Below are positions 11,804-23,203 of a DNA stretch of 64,000 nucleotides, piece after piece. Each line of letters opens with the position of its first letter. The stretch's first letter is position 1. The notes beneath the pieces are model-generated. The model ran no database searches. It saw nothing but the letters and a program-made list of their open reading frames with translations, and was not told where the DNA came from. The stretch is from Luscinia megarhynchos (taxonomy: Eukaryota; Chordata; Aves; Passeriformes; Turdidae): NCBI GenBank assembly GCA_034336665.1, contig CM067568.1, positions 9,817,165 to 9,881,164 of the forward strand, in the 5' to 3' direction. A program made the position numbers and the translations under genes.

Positions 11804-12501
11804 TGTCCTGGATTTAAGGACAGGCATCTACCAATAAAGGCAGACGCTTCTCTTTGAAATGAAGAATGTAAACCCCCTCCCTCCTTAATTTGAAATTAAG
11901 GGGCTCTCAGGCAAAGATATGGGAATTAGGAATAGCAGTTCTTTACTGGGAAAATAGAAATACAGTATTACAACAACAACAACAAGGACAACAAAAAACA
12001 AAAAACAAAAAACAAAACAAAAAAACCCAAAAACCAAAAAAACCACAATCCCAACCTTGACAGAGTCAGAATACAACCTGACACCCTGTCAGTCCGGGTG
12101 TTGGCAGCAGTCTGAGCAAATGGTGGCTACGGTGCAGTTTTCCTCTGAAGGTCCAGAGATGATGTGGAAAGACCTGGCTTCTGCTCTGGAATCGAGTGGA
12201 AAAATGGATAACTTGCTGTCCAAAATCTCAGTTTTTTATCTAGGTAGGAAAGGCTTGGCTCCTCCCCCTGGCTGAAGCATCTCCCAATGGGATGATGGAA
12301 TTTTATCAGTCATACAGTGGGACTTAATGGGCCAGCAGCAGGTGATTTCTTCCTGGAGGGAGGATTGGTTGTCGAAAAGATAAAGATGATTGCCCCAAGA
12401 TGGCCCATTAGCAGACAATAGTGCCACGAAGATAAGGAATCACTGCCCCACCCGGCTTTCAACAGACGGTGATAGAATACACATTTCTGGCCACATCAAC
12501 C
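11804..12501 (-). repeat. ERV-1 5' LTR, outer end truncated
   Basis: Matches 3877-4609 but ends about 8 bases early at the outer (U3) side, where sequence unrelated to the other LTR begins. Contains a long AC-rich simple tract near 11966-12050. Internal side: ACA end, then the TGGTGCCC primer-binding-site candidate. Confidence 0.8.
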
Positions 12502-13504
12502 TGTGCAGGATGCTGCGTAGGCTGTGTGTGTAACTATGTGTTGACTTCCCTGGAGTTCTTTTACATTCCCCCATAACTGAAAATCACAGTTCAAACTGTG
12601 TTGTTGTTGTTGTTGTTATTGATGTTGTTGGTTTTTGACTGCTTGGGATGGTGAAGAGAATAGCTGGTTTTGTAACTAAGGTAGTACCTCCCAAGCAGGG
12701 TGGTCTCTTCACCCACCCAGGGAAGAGAGGGGCTGTACATACCAAAATCTGTGTGTGCAACCAAGTGTTGACATCCCTGGAGTGGTTTTACATTCCACCT
12801 CGCAAAATGACTGAAAATCATAACACAAAAGATAAAGCTGCATTTTTCACTTTATTAGCTAAATATAAGGCCAGACCCTCCAAAGAGAGGGAAGAATGGG
12901 CACACCATAACTGGTTAAAATTAGAAAATGTGATTGATGGGATACATTCTTTACAACATGAAACAAAATTCAAACTGGGCAGAAATAAGACCATTCCCTG
13001 TTCAGTTTTGGGGGCCTGTCTTAGGGCAGCTATAGAAATTCGCTTTATGCAAAGAAATGGAGAAAGAACAATTATTGCCTCTCTAAAAAAATTAGTGGAA
13101 ATTTTGCAAAAATAATTAGATAAAGAAAGGAATGAGAATCATGCTTTGAGGGATGAGATTCATTCTTTAAGAGGTGAGAATTGTTCTTTAAGAGCTACCC
13201 TAAGACAAGAATATACCAACACTATAAAACACAGTGATTGACCAAAAGAAACAGAGGAGAAGGAAATTAATCAATTACATCCTCAAAAAGAACTAACTCT
13301 GATGAAAAACAGTGGGGAACATTGCTACCCTAGCTTGAGACGTGTGGTTGAAAGAGAATTCAATTGTATCAATTATGAGGATTTTGACCTACAAATAACC
13401 ACTACAGAAATCCTCTACTAAATTATCAGAACAAGAAGCCAATGGGTACTGGGGACATGGGGTTTCTTTACAATGGGTGACAAACAGAACTCATCGTCCC
13501 CAAC
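12502..13504 (+). mobile_element. Internal piece of an ERV-3-family provirus, opposite orientation
   Basis: Plus-strand sequence matching the minus-strand interior of the ERV-3 copies at 28112-33032 and 42904-47751. An open frame of 155 residues (12648-13115) contains LFTHPGKRG and FYIPPRKMTENHN and aligns with the ERV-3 frames at 32353-31757. A later part (13290-13500) matches 31560-31330. A (TTG)n microsatellite lies at 12599-12622. Position-based inference: gag region; the protein family is not recognised further. It is cut at 13505 by the ERV-2 LTR and has no LTR of its own, so it is a fragment. Confidence 0.65.
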
Positions 13505-14147
13505 TGTCACAGCCCGAGGTGTCTCCTTAGACCTGAGATCACCTCTGGAGGACACGCAGGTGGTCTGGAACCCAGTGCTTTCCGATGCCAGCCAATGAGA
13601 GACTGCAAGAGGCTGTTCTTAGAGGTTTTCATGATTGTTTATTCTTTCTTATCTCAGGAATGCTTTGTCCAGCGAGCAGCGGTCTGCTCGCTAGACATCC
13701 AAGGCAGAATCTGCCTGGTAGAGGCAGGACTTATCTTTTATAGTCTAAATTACGTACTAGGTATTTACAATTATTTTCCAATAAAATTCAGTCTTATAAC
13801 GTGGTCCAGCTTTGTTCACATCCAATCTGAAAGTGCCAGCATGTCACCCAGCATGGATGACACGGAGAGGAAGGAGGAAGAAGTATCCACACCCCAATTT
13901 CTCCATCTTGGCCACGAACCCCTTAATATAAACATTCTAGAAATCTACTTATTCTACATTCTAACAGTCTAATTTACACACTAATTATTTTTGCAGCTTG
14001 CATTTCTTCTCTCAATGTTGGTAAATTGTTCCAAGGAGCTAAATCCAGCCCCTGAGACACCTGGGTCATATTTGATGGTCTTTGGGGACCCCACCAGTGG
14101 GTCTTAAACCTTCCAGGGAAGCCAGAGGAATACTCTGGACTCCCACA
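13505..14147 (-). repeat. ERV-2 3' LTR
   Basis: 643 bases. Minus strand carries a TATA box (ACTATAAAAGAT, near 13734-13745) and AATAAA (near 13638-13643). About nine-tenths identical by eye to 20056-20698. Confidence 0.85.
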
Positions 14148-14281
14148 TCTCCCCCCTCTGTTTGCACTAAAAACACCTCTTTCACAGCTTTCTCCATGGC
14201 ATGCCAAATTCACTGAATGATGCATGGCAAAATGACAAGAAGCCCCAATAATATATAAAACCCTACTTTCGAAATTTCTTT

Positions 14282-14509
14282 TTACAAAGATAAAAGATCA
14301 AAAAGGTCAAACAGACCATCCAACCATGATTTAGTAACTTTTTCAAGCTTTGCCATACCTTTCTGCAACTGTCTTATGTTCTTATGAATTGATTTTGAAT
14401 GATCAGACAAATTCATGCAGCACATCCCTTCAAATTCTTCACATCCATGCCCATGAGTCAGCAGTAAGTAATCAACTGCTGCTCTGTTTTGAAGAGTGGC
14501 CTTTCTCAC
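14282..14509 (-). pseudogene. ERV-2 env transmembrane-subunit remnant
   Basis: Minus-strand frame with LQNRAAVDYLLLTHGHGC followed by EEFEGMCC: an immunosuppressive-domain-like segment plus a CX6CC motif, the signature of gamma- and alpha-type retroviral TM subunits. It sits close to the 3' LTR as expected for env. The rest of env to its right is too degraded to read. Unexpected beside class II-like pol; see findings. Confidence 0.7.
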
Positions 14510-15221
14510 ACTGTTGGCATGTCACTCAGTGGAAGAGAGACAGCTTTGGCATTTTTGCTCAACCAACAACCCATACGATCCAATTGAGCCAAGGCCACCC
14601 TGATGCCATTTGAGGTGAGAATATCACTACCGCAATTCTCATTGCCTTGTTCCATGTATAAAATTCATCATCACAAGTCAGTATTGTTTAATTGCCCTCT
14701 TTTCTCTGTGCTTTAGTTTTCTTAGAATTTTTAAATCTGGGGTTAACAATAAAAAATCTCCCAATGCTTCATGGACCTCCTCTGACTTTTGCAGGGATAC
14801 CAGCCCAAATTCTGCCCCCACAAATGAAAAATGTTCCCCACAGTAACTGTGCTGGAACTCGGAAGGACAGTTTGTTTGAGACTACAATATAATTACTATA
14901 TACATTTCTGATTCAGAGTAACATCCATTGTTTGGTTCTTTGTCACTCCTGAAACATTAAATACAATACATTAAATACAGCTGAAGACCTTGCAGTCCCC
15001 TAGAGTTGACTGCTCCCATAAAAACTGGTGGCTGTACCATTTGACAATCCGGACAGGACTAAATACTTTCTTTTGCTTGGCTTTTGAAATGTGAAAAGAT
15101 TCAATCAATGCTTGTGTATTTTGATGAAAAAATGCATGGATCAATTTTGCCTGCTTAAAGATATCTGGTTATGTTTGCCAAACAGACATGGTCAATTTGT
15201 CTGCTTGCGCATTTCCTTCTA

Positions 15222-16166
15222 CTAAAATTTTGGGAGTGATGAGTGTGCATTAATATGTATAATAAAATATTTATGTGTCCTGTTTTCCTGCAATGTTTTC
15301 ATACATGATAAATATGAATATAGAATGTCATTGTTTGTTTCCACTAAAAGTGACTCTTCCAATCTTTTAATTACATTGGTCACATATGCTAAATCTGTGA
15401 TTAAATCAAGGCGTTGCTGGAACAATTAAAAAACTTTGACCATTGCTGCCAATTCCACAATTTGTGGTGAATCTTGCACTATTTTCATATCTGACTCCCA
15501 TTTTCCTGTAATTGAATTCTGCCATATAATTACTAATTTGTGAGTTTTCCCTGAACCATCAGTGAATACTGTGATCCTCAATAATTTTTTATTTTTCTCT
15601 GAAACTTAATTTTGCTTTTAACAACATGTGACTCGGATAATGAATTGTATAAATACCTGTATAGTCTAACAATGCAATTGCCAAATCCTGTGATTTTGGT
15701 GTGCCCAATCAAAACACTGCTTTTTCAAGGGTAAATACATTATAAAAAATCTCTGCCTGTCATTGTCATCAGCCTTGTTTTTCCCTCTATTATGATCTGA
15801 GGTATTATTTTAAAATATGCAAAAATTGTCTTCGGGGATTGGTAAGACAGAAAAATCCACTCTATAATTAAAAGTGGGTCTTTTTAAGACTTGTCCCATT
15901 GAAAAATTAAACCATATGACTGTGTTCCTTCTCCCAACACCACTAAACAAAAAGGCAATGAATCTACATAATGATGTGCTTGTTTCTGCTATATAATTTC
16001 TGCAACCATTTCCAAAGCTCTTCGTGCTTCCAGTGTGAGAGTCTAGGAAATTTGACATCGCTGTTCCTTTCAGAAAATTAAATAAAAATGAAAGGTCTTC
16101 TTTTGTGATTTCTAAAATCGGTTTCATCCACTTTATCTTTCCAAGAAGTTGTTGTAGGTCTTGCAA
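15222..16166 (-). pseudogene. ERV-2 reverse transcriptase and RNase H remnants
   Basis: Minus strand. The frame 16166-15810 begins LQQLLGKIKWMKPILEIT, the thumb/connection region typical of betaretrovirus-like RT. The frame 15425-15222 ends in the RNase H segment HINAHSSLPKF. Many stops lie between. AT-rich codon use, unlike the GC-rich gag of the same provirus. Non-functional. Confidence 0.7.
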
Positions 16167-16169
16167 ACT

Positions 16170-18290
16170 TTTGAGCTGATTTCTATTTTCTGAGTCTTTA
16201 CAATCTCATTCAGCTTTCTGAGATCATGAAGAAATCTCCATGAACCAGAGGTCTTCTTCAGATTAACAAACATGAAAAAATTCCAGGGTGCAATTTCCCA
16301 AATCTTGAAGTGCTAATTTCCAATCCAGCCTTTTGCACTTCTGCGATCATTCATGAGCTTCTTGCAGCTTCTGTTGCACGAATGCCGCAATGAGCAAATC
16401 ACCATCTTGACTAAATACTTCAAAGCACTCAATTTCTTGTTTTTCAAGGCCCACTGATCCATCTAAAGAGGTTTATCAGTTTTCCAAGTCAGCTGTCCGG
16501 AGAGAAGTTCATGATCTTTGTTTCTGATTCAATCTGTGAGCTCACCCCTTCACTTCCAGGGCTGGCATCTGCCCGCGTCTTGGCCGGACATTGCCTCACG
16601 TATTTCACTGGCTCCCATCTCCGTCCTCTCTCTGTGGGGACACAAGCAGAACCCTTCCCCCAAATGCTTACTTTGAAAGCTTTTCAACTTTGTCTCTAGA
16701 TTTTTGATCAAAACTGGAGAATTTTCCTTCAACTATTATCTAACAAAAAATTACAATACCACAATACTATTTTAAAAAAACAAACCCAAAGTTAACAATC
16801 TTCTGCAGGCAAAACACAATACAATAATTAACAACACTTTAAACAACAGACATACATTTACAAAATTAGATAATCATCAATCTTTAAAAAACTGTGTCAT
16901 CACCTCAGGATCTGCAAACAGCTGACAAACCTTGATTCAATGAGGAATTAGATGGTCATCTCCAGAATATGAACACCAAATTCATTTCAAAGCCAGCTTC
17001 AGCTGTTATATTGATAAGTCAAATTGCCAATCCAAACGACTGGAATACAATTTTGATGCAGAAAACACCTGAGTTTGCACAATTTCTCTTTCAGTTAGAA
17101 TCAAGGCTTGGCCAGAGCCTAAATTCTAATTGGAAGGGAACTCCGTGACATCTTCTTATTAAAGAAAAAAAACCTACAACTCTTAACAACAAAGCTACAA
17201 TTAAACATTTCAAAAAGAAATCAAATTCCTCTAGCAACTCGTTTTCTCAAAATTCTTCTTTAGGGTAAGATGCTTTGAACATGGCAACCCACTGCAGTGC
17301 TTCTGTGATAGCAACTCAGGAAAACCATAACACTAGAAATTCATTCTGAGAATGGAGCTCAAATAATTTTCTGAAATTCTGCAAAATATTCAGAACCATA
17401 AGATAGCGCAGGGCCAGGTCACAAAAGACCTGCCAAAATAAAAGAGAGAATAAATAAAGGAAAACAAAGAAACATTAAGTTCACAACTTAGCTGATTATC
17501 TTCATACATTTGATTCAAGGACACATCTGGAGGCTTTCCAAAACTTACTTAAAATGTTAAAAGGCTTCAGATTAAACAATGAAACAGAAAACAAAATCAT
17601 TCTGTGATACAGAATTCATACAATCTTATTACACTGTTTTAAAAAATTAAATACAGGAACTAAATTTGAATTTTAAAATCAAACTGATAAATACTGCTTT
17701 TCCAATATATATAAAGAAAATTTTGATTCAGATTAAATTTTACAATTCAGATGATGATTCTAGAGGGGGTCTTGATTTGTGTATCACACAGCATTTCACT
17801 GATAATTTGAAAAATGTAGACTAGAAATCCATTGCAATTTGGTTTGAAGGGAAAACTAAAATATTGATAATATATCTGCAAAACATAAATTTGCAAGCTT
17901 CTTCCTTATAAGAATTCAAAATCTATTAATTTATATTAACAGTATTACAAATACTTAGAAACTGGTTTCTTTGAAACAATTAACTATAAGAAAATTAAAA
18001 CTCAATATTGACATGTAAATAAATGTCCACTCATATCTGAGAAATAGCAAATCACTAAATATAGATGATGTGTATTCAAATAAAATACAAAATACCTTAT
18101 TATACCTTCAATTATTAAAATACCTAATACTATTAAAATACCTTCACCACTCTTAAAATTTCAGCATCTTTTTAACAACAATACAAAAACAAACACCTTA
18201 GTTTAACATACAAGAACTGAAAATAAAACTGAGTCTTATCAATTTCCCTCGTTCTGCTTGTTCTCCACAATATAGATAAAAAGCAGCTTT
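16170..18290 (-). other. AT-rich interior of ERV-2
   Basis: About 2.1 kb of strongly AT-rich sequence with no long open frame, lying where capsid, protease and the first part of RT should be. A GSYVNQRS-like local similarity is not strong enough to name. No independent gene seen. Confidence 0.5.
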
Positions 18291-18520
18291 TGGCATGTCT
18301 CTCCATCCCCCATTCCCCTCCCCTCTGCAGCACTTGACCCGTGCAAGGCAGGGAGAGCAGCGGGGGCACTGTCGGAGTCCTTTGGGAGCGGGGCGGCTGT
18401 GCCCCCCACCCTCGGTGCGCTCCGGCCTGGTGACCTCACGCTGCTGCGCCCTGGCTCCGAGCAGGCTGTGTCCGGGCAGGCTCCGTTCGAGCCGCTGCCC
18501 TGCAAATTGCTTAAAAGTTG

Positions 18521-19701
18521 TTAAAATTTTTCTCCTTTGACTTTACAAAGCATGAATTTCTCACCTTCCGAATCTGTCTTTCCCTGAAACAGGGCAGCTT
18601 TCCGTGTATCGAAGCTCTGTGTCCCTATCGCTGACACTTCGGGTTTTGTGTTTCCCGCGCGCTTCCTGCTCGGGGCCGGGACCGGGGCCGCTGCTGCCTC
18701 CGCGCCACTAGCACCCGCCCCCGGGGCCATCGCGGTGAGTAGGGCCACCTCTGGGGCGGGGGTCGTCTCACCTGGCAGCGCCCTCGGGGCCGGGGCCGCT
18801 CCTGGGCCGCGCGGGCCCGCACGTGGCCGGGGCCGAGCCTGCGCGCTTGGGATCAAGTTCGGCGCAGCCTTTGCTGCTGCCGCGCATGATGCTTTCGCAA
18901 TTGGTGTGAAGGCTGGTGCTCCCCGCTCTGTTTTGGGCTGAGAGCCGCCCGCACGGTCCGGTTTTTTTGGGTTTTTTTGCGCCACACAGATTGTGTCTAC
19001 CCGGACATCTCTGCAATTAAACGCACCGAGCCCGCCCTTTTCCCCCGCTTTTTCTGCGGTCTCTTCCCGCTCCCCTCTGTCCCCCACGGCCCAGGGAGTC
19101 GCCTGTAGCACCCTCCCGCCTTCTGGGGTCAGGGTTTCTGAAGGGGTGAAGAAGCAAAAATCTAAGTTCATTAACTCACTTGAAAATATTTCTAACTTAA
19201 TTTTTCCTGACCTTGTTTCTGGCAAGCCTTTGCTGAACTGCCTGCCGCTGGCAAGGCAGCCATAAACTTCCCTCCCCCGGCTGATGGCTAGGTGAGAATC
19301 CTTCCCCACTCTCTGAGGGACTTTAATTGCTTTCTGCCAAGGAGAGACTGGATAAAGCTACACTTTTGGGAGTCCTTCACTCCCTTATCTCTCAGAGTTA
19401 CAGACTGATATAAATAACAATTAACTTTTCGCCAGAACCCTGCTGTAAATAGCACATTTGTTTCTGCCTGTGGGTAATGAAGCTTCACCCACACAAGTAA
19501 ATCTCTGAATTCCTTCTCTGTGACAGAGACAGGATGAACAAAAGCTAAAGTTTTTAAAGTGGATGGTAAAGTGAGCTGTTCCTTGCTGAGAGCTCTGCTT
19601 ATAGCGTTCCTATGATGTGTCTGAATCTGAACCGTCTTACCAAAAGCAGAGATGCCAAAACCGAACTGGAGTTGTCCTGGGCTTCTGCCCAGCAGATGCA
19701 C
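18521..19701 (-). pseudogene. ERV-2 gag remnant (matrix and Ala/Pro-rich region)
   Basis: Two overlapping minus-strand frames follow the 5' LTR and leader. 19701-19288 is matrix-like (LPSTLKTLAFVHPVSVTEKE, then FRDLLVWVKLHYP). 19309-18521 (262 codons) is rich in Ala, Pro and Arg (GPRGPGAAPAPRALPGE) and then loses similarity. The sharp change to AT-rich sequence near 18300 marks the end of readable gag. Gag assignment rests on position and composition. Confidence 0.6.
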
Positions 19702-19811
19702 AGGGAGAGGGTTTCTCGGGTTCCTCCCTCCGATCCACGTCTGGAACTCGGTTTCCTTGGCAGAGGGCCAGAAATCTCCTCCGCAATCCTCTTCAATGAC
19801 ATGCCTCTTCT

Positions 19812-20055
19812 GAAGCTCGGTCTTCTAAGGTTCTGTATCTGCCTTTGCAGGCTACAAGGACCCACCTGGGTCCATGCCAAATGACTCTGCCTGGGGGGGG
19901 TCTCCTCCATCTCTGTGTGTCTTCTCGAGCTTGCCCTTCTGGAGTTTGTACCTGCCTTTGCAGGCTACAAAACCGATCCAGAGGGATGCCAAATGTCTGG
20001 GTCCAGGGGTCCGCACCCACCTTTGTGGGCTGCGGCCACACCCAGGGATGCCAAA
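19812..20055 (-). repeat. Tandem imperfect repeats carrying primer-binding-site-like sequence in the ERV-2 leader
   Basis: The element CCTTTG.aGGCT(A/G)C...ATGCCAAATG occurs three times, ending near 19883, 19995 and 20057 (spacings about 113 and 65 bases). On the minus strand each copy includes TTTGGCAT, and the two nearest the LTR read TTTGGCATCCCT. The copy abutting the 5' LTR is the expected primer binding site. Confidence 0.6.
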
Positions 20056-20698
20056 TGTCACAGCCTGAGGTGTCTCCTTAGACCTTAGATCACCTCTGGA
20101 GGACATGCAGGTGGTTTGGAACCCAGCTCTTTCCGATGCCAGCCGATGAGAGACTGCAAGAGGCTGTTCTTAGAGGTTTTCATGGTTGTTTATTCTTTCT
20201 TATCTCAGGAATGCTTTGTCCAGCGAACAACGGTCTGCTCGCTAGACGTCCAAGGCAGAATCTGCCTAGTAGAGGCAGGACTTATCTTTTATAGTCTAAA
20301 TTACGTACTAGGTATTTACAAATGACCCCAAATACAATACAATCTTGTTACATGGTCCGGCTCTCTCTTCATCCAATCTACAAGTGCCAGCATATCACCC
20401 AGCATGGATGACACAAGAAGAAGGAGGAAGAGGTATCCACACCCCAATTTCTCCATCTTGGCCATGTGTCCCTTATCACAAACATTCTATAAATCTGCTA
20501 ATTCTACATTCTAACAGTCTAATTTACACTCTATTTATTTTTGCAACTTGAATTTCTTCTCTCAATGTTGGCAAATTGTTCCAAGGAGCTAAATCCAGCC
20601 CCTGAGACACCTGGGTCTCATTCGAGGGTCTTTGGGGACCCCGTCAGGGGGCTCTTAAACCTTCCAGGGAAGCCAGAGGAGTACTCTGGACTCCTACA
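20056..20698 (-). repeat. ERV-2 5' LTR
   Basis: 643 bases, TGT...ACA. Minus-strand TATA box ACTATAAAAGAT near 20285-20296 and AATAAA near 20189-20194. Followed (minus strand) by TT and the primer binding site. Its outer side abuts NLR 3' UTR sequence. Confidence 0.85.
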
Positions 20699-21490
20699 GG
20701 GAAAGAGCACTGGGAAATTGCTGGCATTGTGTGTAGGATTTTTATTTGTCACTGCCAAATGCACACAACTGTTCCCAGCAACGCCGAGGGGAAAAGGTAG
20801 AGGGCAGGACCTGGACAAAGTCCCGCAGATGCAGAAAGATCGCCTCCCCGTCCCCAGGGCTGGGGCAGGCTCAGACCCGCAGGAAGCACTGAGACCTGGG
20901 CAGGGAATGGCTCTGGTTGTTGGAAGGGCTTTTCCTAAAGAAGGGAAGGTGTTCTAAAGGAGGAGAGTGCCTTCCTGCCCCCTGCAGGAGCCCGCGCTGG
21001 CAGGGCAGCCGGGCCATAGCCCTTGCCTGCAGCACATCATGCTGCAAAAGGTTGCTGATATTCAGGCCGCTCTGCAGTGCCCACAGGGCGTCCAGTTCCT
21101 GCAGCAGGGCCTGTCTGAAGACATCCGTGCTCAGCATGGGCATGGAGGGACCGTGGTAGCAGCAGCGGCTGCTGAGGCGGCGATAGCGCAGCGCGATGAG
21201 AAGTGCCGGCAAAGAGGGTGGGAGGCGAGCGAGGGCCCCCCGAGGGATCGGTGCCCTCGGAAAGCTCCTGTCCCCTGGGCCGGGGCAGCCGCCACCCAGG
21301 CACCAAGGCCGCTCCCGTTCAGGTGTCCCCAGCTGAGCCGCTCCGGGCTCAGTGCCGTGCCTGAGTCCATGCCAGGCACAGCTCCGGGACACTGCCCGTG
21401 CCGCAGTGCCCGGCAGAGCGGGGATGGGCCAGGGCAGCTCCTCCCGCCGCCGCCCTGCGAGGGAGCGGCACGTTCTGGCCGAGAGCAATT
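20699..21490 (-). pseudogene. NLR gene 3' end, truncated copy before SRCR-A
   Basis: Minus strand. An LRR piece (GRRREELPWPI, about 21480-21400), part of a second LRR, then a jump directly into the last exon (MLSTDVFRQALLQELDAL, about 21136-20990) and the 3' UTR with AATAAA at 20746-20741. The LRR exon with LRLSDNELGAHG present in other copies is deleted here. It differs more in sequence from the others, so it is older or has not been homogenised. The left end is cut by ERV-2. Confidence 0.7.
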
Positions 21491-22480
21491 GCTGCGGTGC
21501 AGGTGGATGGGGAGCAGCTGCAGTTCCAGCTGCTCCGGGTGGCAGCCCGAGAGTAGAGGCCGAGTGTAGTATTTATGTCGAGGCGGATAAGACTGCCACA
21601 AACAGCAGTCTTTTATTAATACTTCTGAATACCTCCTTTGACTGGAGTTGTTTGTCAACAACTCTGATTCTTGCCCTAATAGGCAGCTTCAAACACCGTG
21701 CTACCTCCTTTTATTACAGGCTGCTCCGCTCAGCACTGACACCTTCTTTCCTCTCTGCGAGTTTCCTTCTTCCTTCTACAGCACTGCCTAAACCACAAGC
21801 TGTTCCTGAGCCGGCCGCATAACCCTGACTGTGCCTTACACAGGATGCTGTTTAACTTGTCTGTCCCTTACCCCCTCAAAGTGCAACCAGCGGAGACTCT
21901 TGGTCTCAAATTCCAACTCCATCTGCAGCTGTAACTTCCGGCCAGGGACCCCACGCTCTTATAATACACAACCTCATCGGGCAAGATTGTCTTCTGTACA
22001 AATTCTCAAACTATACTTCCATACTTGCAAACTCTTCTACTCCAGCCAGGAATTGCCAATCCTTTGCACAACAGAGGGCCGGGGAACACAGTTGCTCTCG
22101 GTCAGGTGAGGGACACTGAGAGAGAGAGAGCAGGAGACGGGGATGAGGAGAAAGGGAGACTTCGGAATGCTCTTTTTGTGCATGGAATGTGAAAGGGGTG
22201 GTAAAGCCCTGTACCTTTGCCTGGGACCCTCCCGGTAGGCAGCAGCTGGGGCGGTTTTTGCGCTCCTGCAGTAGGAAAAAATGGATTTACAATGGGGAAC
22301 TCCTGAGATTTTGAATTGGGAAATCTTGGGTGAACGGGGAAGGAAACGTGAGGTCTGGATGTGTGTGTGGGTGTTTGGAGAAGGTCCGGGATCGGCGCAC
22401 GTTCATGGATCCCCTGCTGTGAAGGTGCTGCCAGGGAAAGCGGATTCCTGCGTCGGGAATGTTCCGACAGAGAGTGTGGT
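21491..22480. other. Unit spacer upstream of the SRCR-A promoter
   Basis: Shared with 36291-37240, 51011-51965 and, inverted, 1356-2430. No gene recognised. It contains a pyrimidine-rich block (ccttctttcctctctgcgag) followed by a poorly conserved open region. The long antisense frames here are GC-driven and not conserved as proteins. Confidence 0.5.
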
Positions 22481-23203
22481 GATGGGTGAGCCCGGGAAGT
22501 TTCCTGTGGAGCGCGGCTGCCGAGCCGCAGGGGCGCGGAGCAGCGGCGTTCCCGGCGGCAGCGCAGGTGTCGGGAGCTGCGTGCGGTCGGTGGCGAGGCC
22601 GGGAAGCGCCGGGGGGTGAGCGCCTCCTTCCTGCCCTGGCGGCGAGGCGAGCGCGGGGCCACAGCTGCGGCAGCAGCGCCATGTGCCAGCGCCGCCGCGA
22701 GGGACCGGGAGCCGGCACCCGGCAGCGCCGAGCGGAGCCGGGGGCTGCTGCCACCCCCGCGGGGGCTGCGAGTACCCCGGCAGGGAAGAGCCCCAGAGAT
22801 TAGGGCTGGCAGCTCTGCAGCTGCGCACCTGCAGCTGCTCTGTCGTGGTCTGTGGGTGAAGGCTGTCCCCATTCATCAGGATGGCTCTTGGCAGGCTGCA
22901 GCAGCAGCAGAGCTGGAGGCTCAGGGGATACAGGAAGGGCCCCCCCAGTGCAGGTGTGGTGGGTGGGTGGGTGGGGGGGCTGCCTCCCCCCGGGCCCATC
23001 CGGCTGCTAGCCCACTGTGGCGAGGTGTGTGACGCCAGAAGCGGAGGCCAGGCTCATATTTGGGCACGGAGCAGGTGATTGGAGGCCGCGGCCCCAGGGG
23101 CGGCCGATGAGGCACCTGCTAAAGGCTGCCCGGCTGCTGCTGCCTGCATTGGCTCGGGCGCTGGCGAGACGTGGCCTGGCTGCGCTGGCTCGGGGCCGCT
23201 GCC
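22481..23203 (+). promoter_or_regulatory. CpG-rich promoter of SRCR-A
   Basis: GC- and CpG-rich block ending at the start codon and repeated upstream of all copies. Inverted CCAAT boxes (ATTGG) at 23078-23082 and 23148-23152, a CArG-like TCATATTTGG at 23054-23063, and a G-quadruplex-type run GGGTGGGTGGGTGGGGGGG at 22961-22979. GGGAAGTTTCC near 22494-22504 resembles an NF-kappaB site but is one base too long for the consensus. No TATA box. The motifs are seen; their use is inferred. Confidence 0.55.

Larger units (their letters stand above)
3877..12501 (-). mobile_element. Endogenous retrovirus ERV-1, degenerate provirus with two LTRs
   Basis: Minus-strand provirus. The 5' LTR lies at the right (11804-12501), the 3' LTR at the left (3877-4609), with gag, protease, RT, RNase H and integrase remnants in that order between. 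A purine-rich tract (AATAGGGGGTGG on the minus strand, about 4613-4630) lies beside the 3' LTR, and a primer-binding-site candidate beginning TGGTGCCC follows the 5' LTR; its tRNA was not identified. No env of this virus is seen; a class II gag element occupies that interval. All reading frames are broken. No target-site duplication: the outer end of the 5' LTR lacks about 8 bases and runs into unrelated sequence, so the end was rearranged after insertion. Confidence 0.85.
13505..20698 (-). mobile_element. Endogenous retrovirus ERV-2, degenerate provirus with two 643-base LTRs
   Basis: Minus-strand provirus: 5' LTR at 20056-20698, 3' LTR at 13505-14147, both TGT...ACA. A purine tract (AGAGGGGGGAGA on the minus strand) abuts the 3' LTR, and a primer binding site beginning TTTGGCATCCCTGGGTG follows the 5' LTR, nearly complementary to the tRNA-Asn 3' end. 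Order on the minus strand: gag (GC-rich), an AT-rich interval, RT and RNase H remnants of class II type, then an env transmembrane remnant. Nothing is intact. The flanks are ERV-3-family sequence on the left and NLR 3' UTR on the right with no target-site duplication, so one flank was lost or rearranged. Confidence 0.85.

Noticed and set aside
12599..12622. (TTG)n tract as a possible CRISPR-like or regulatory repeat
   Set aside because: A simple trinucleotide microsatellite with no spacers; likewise the (CT)n and (GA)n tracts in the LTRs.
22494..22504. GGGAAGTTTCC as an NF-kappaB site
   Set aside because: Eleven bases instead of ten between the half-sites and only homology-by-eye, so mentioned but not listed as a separate site.
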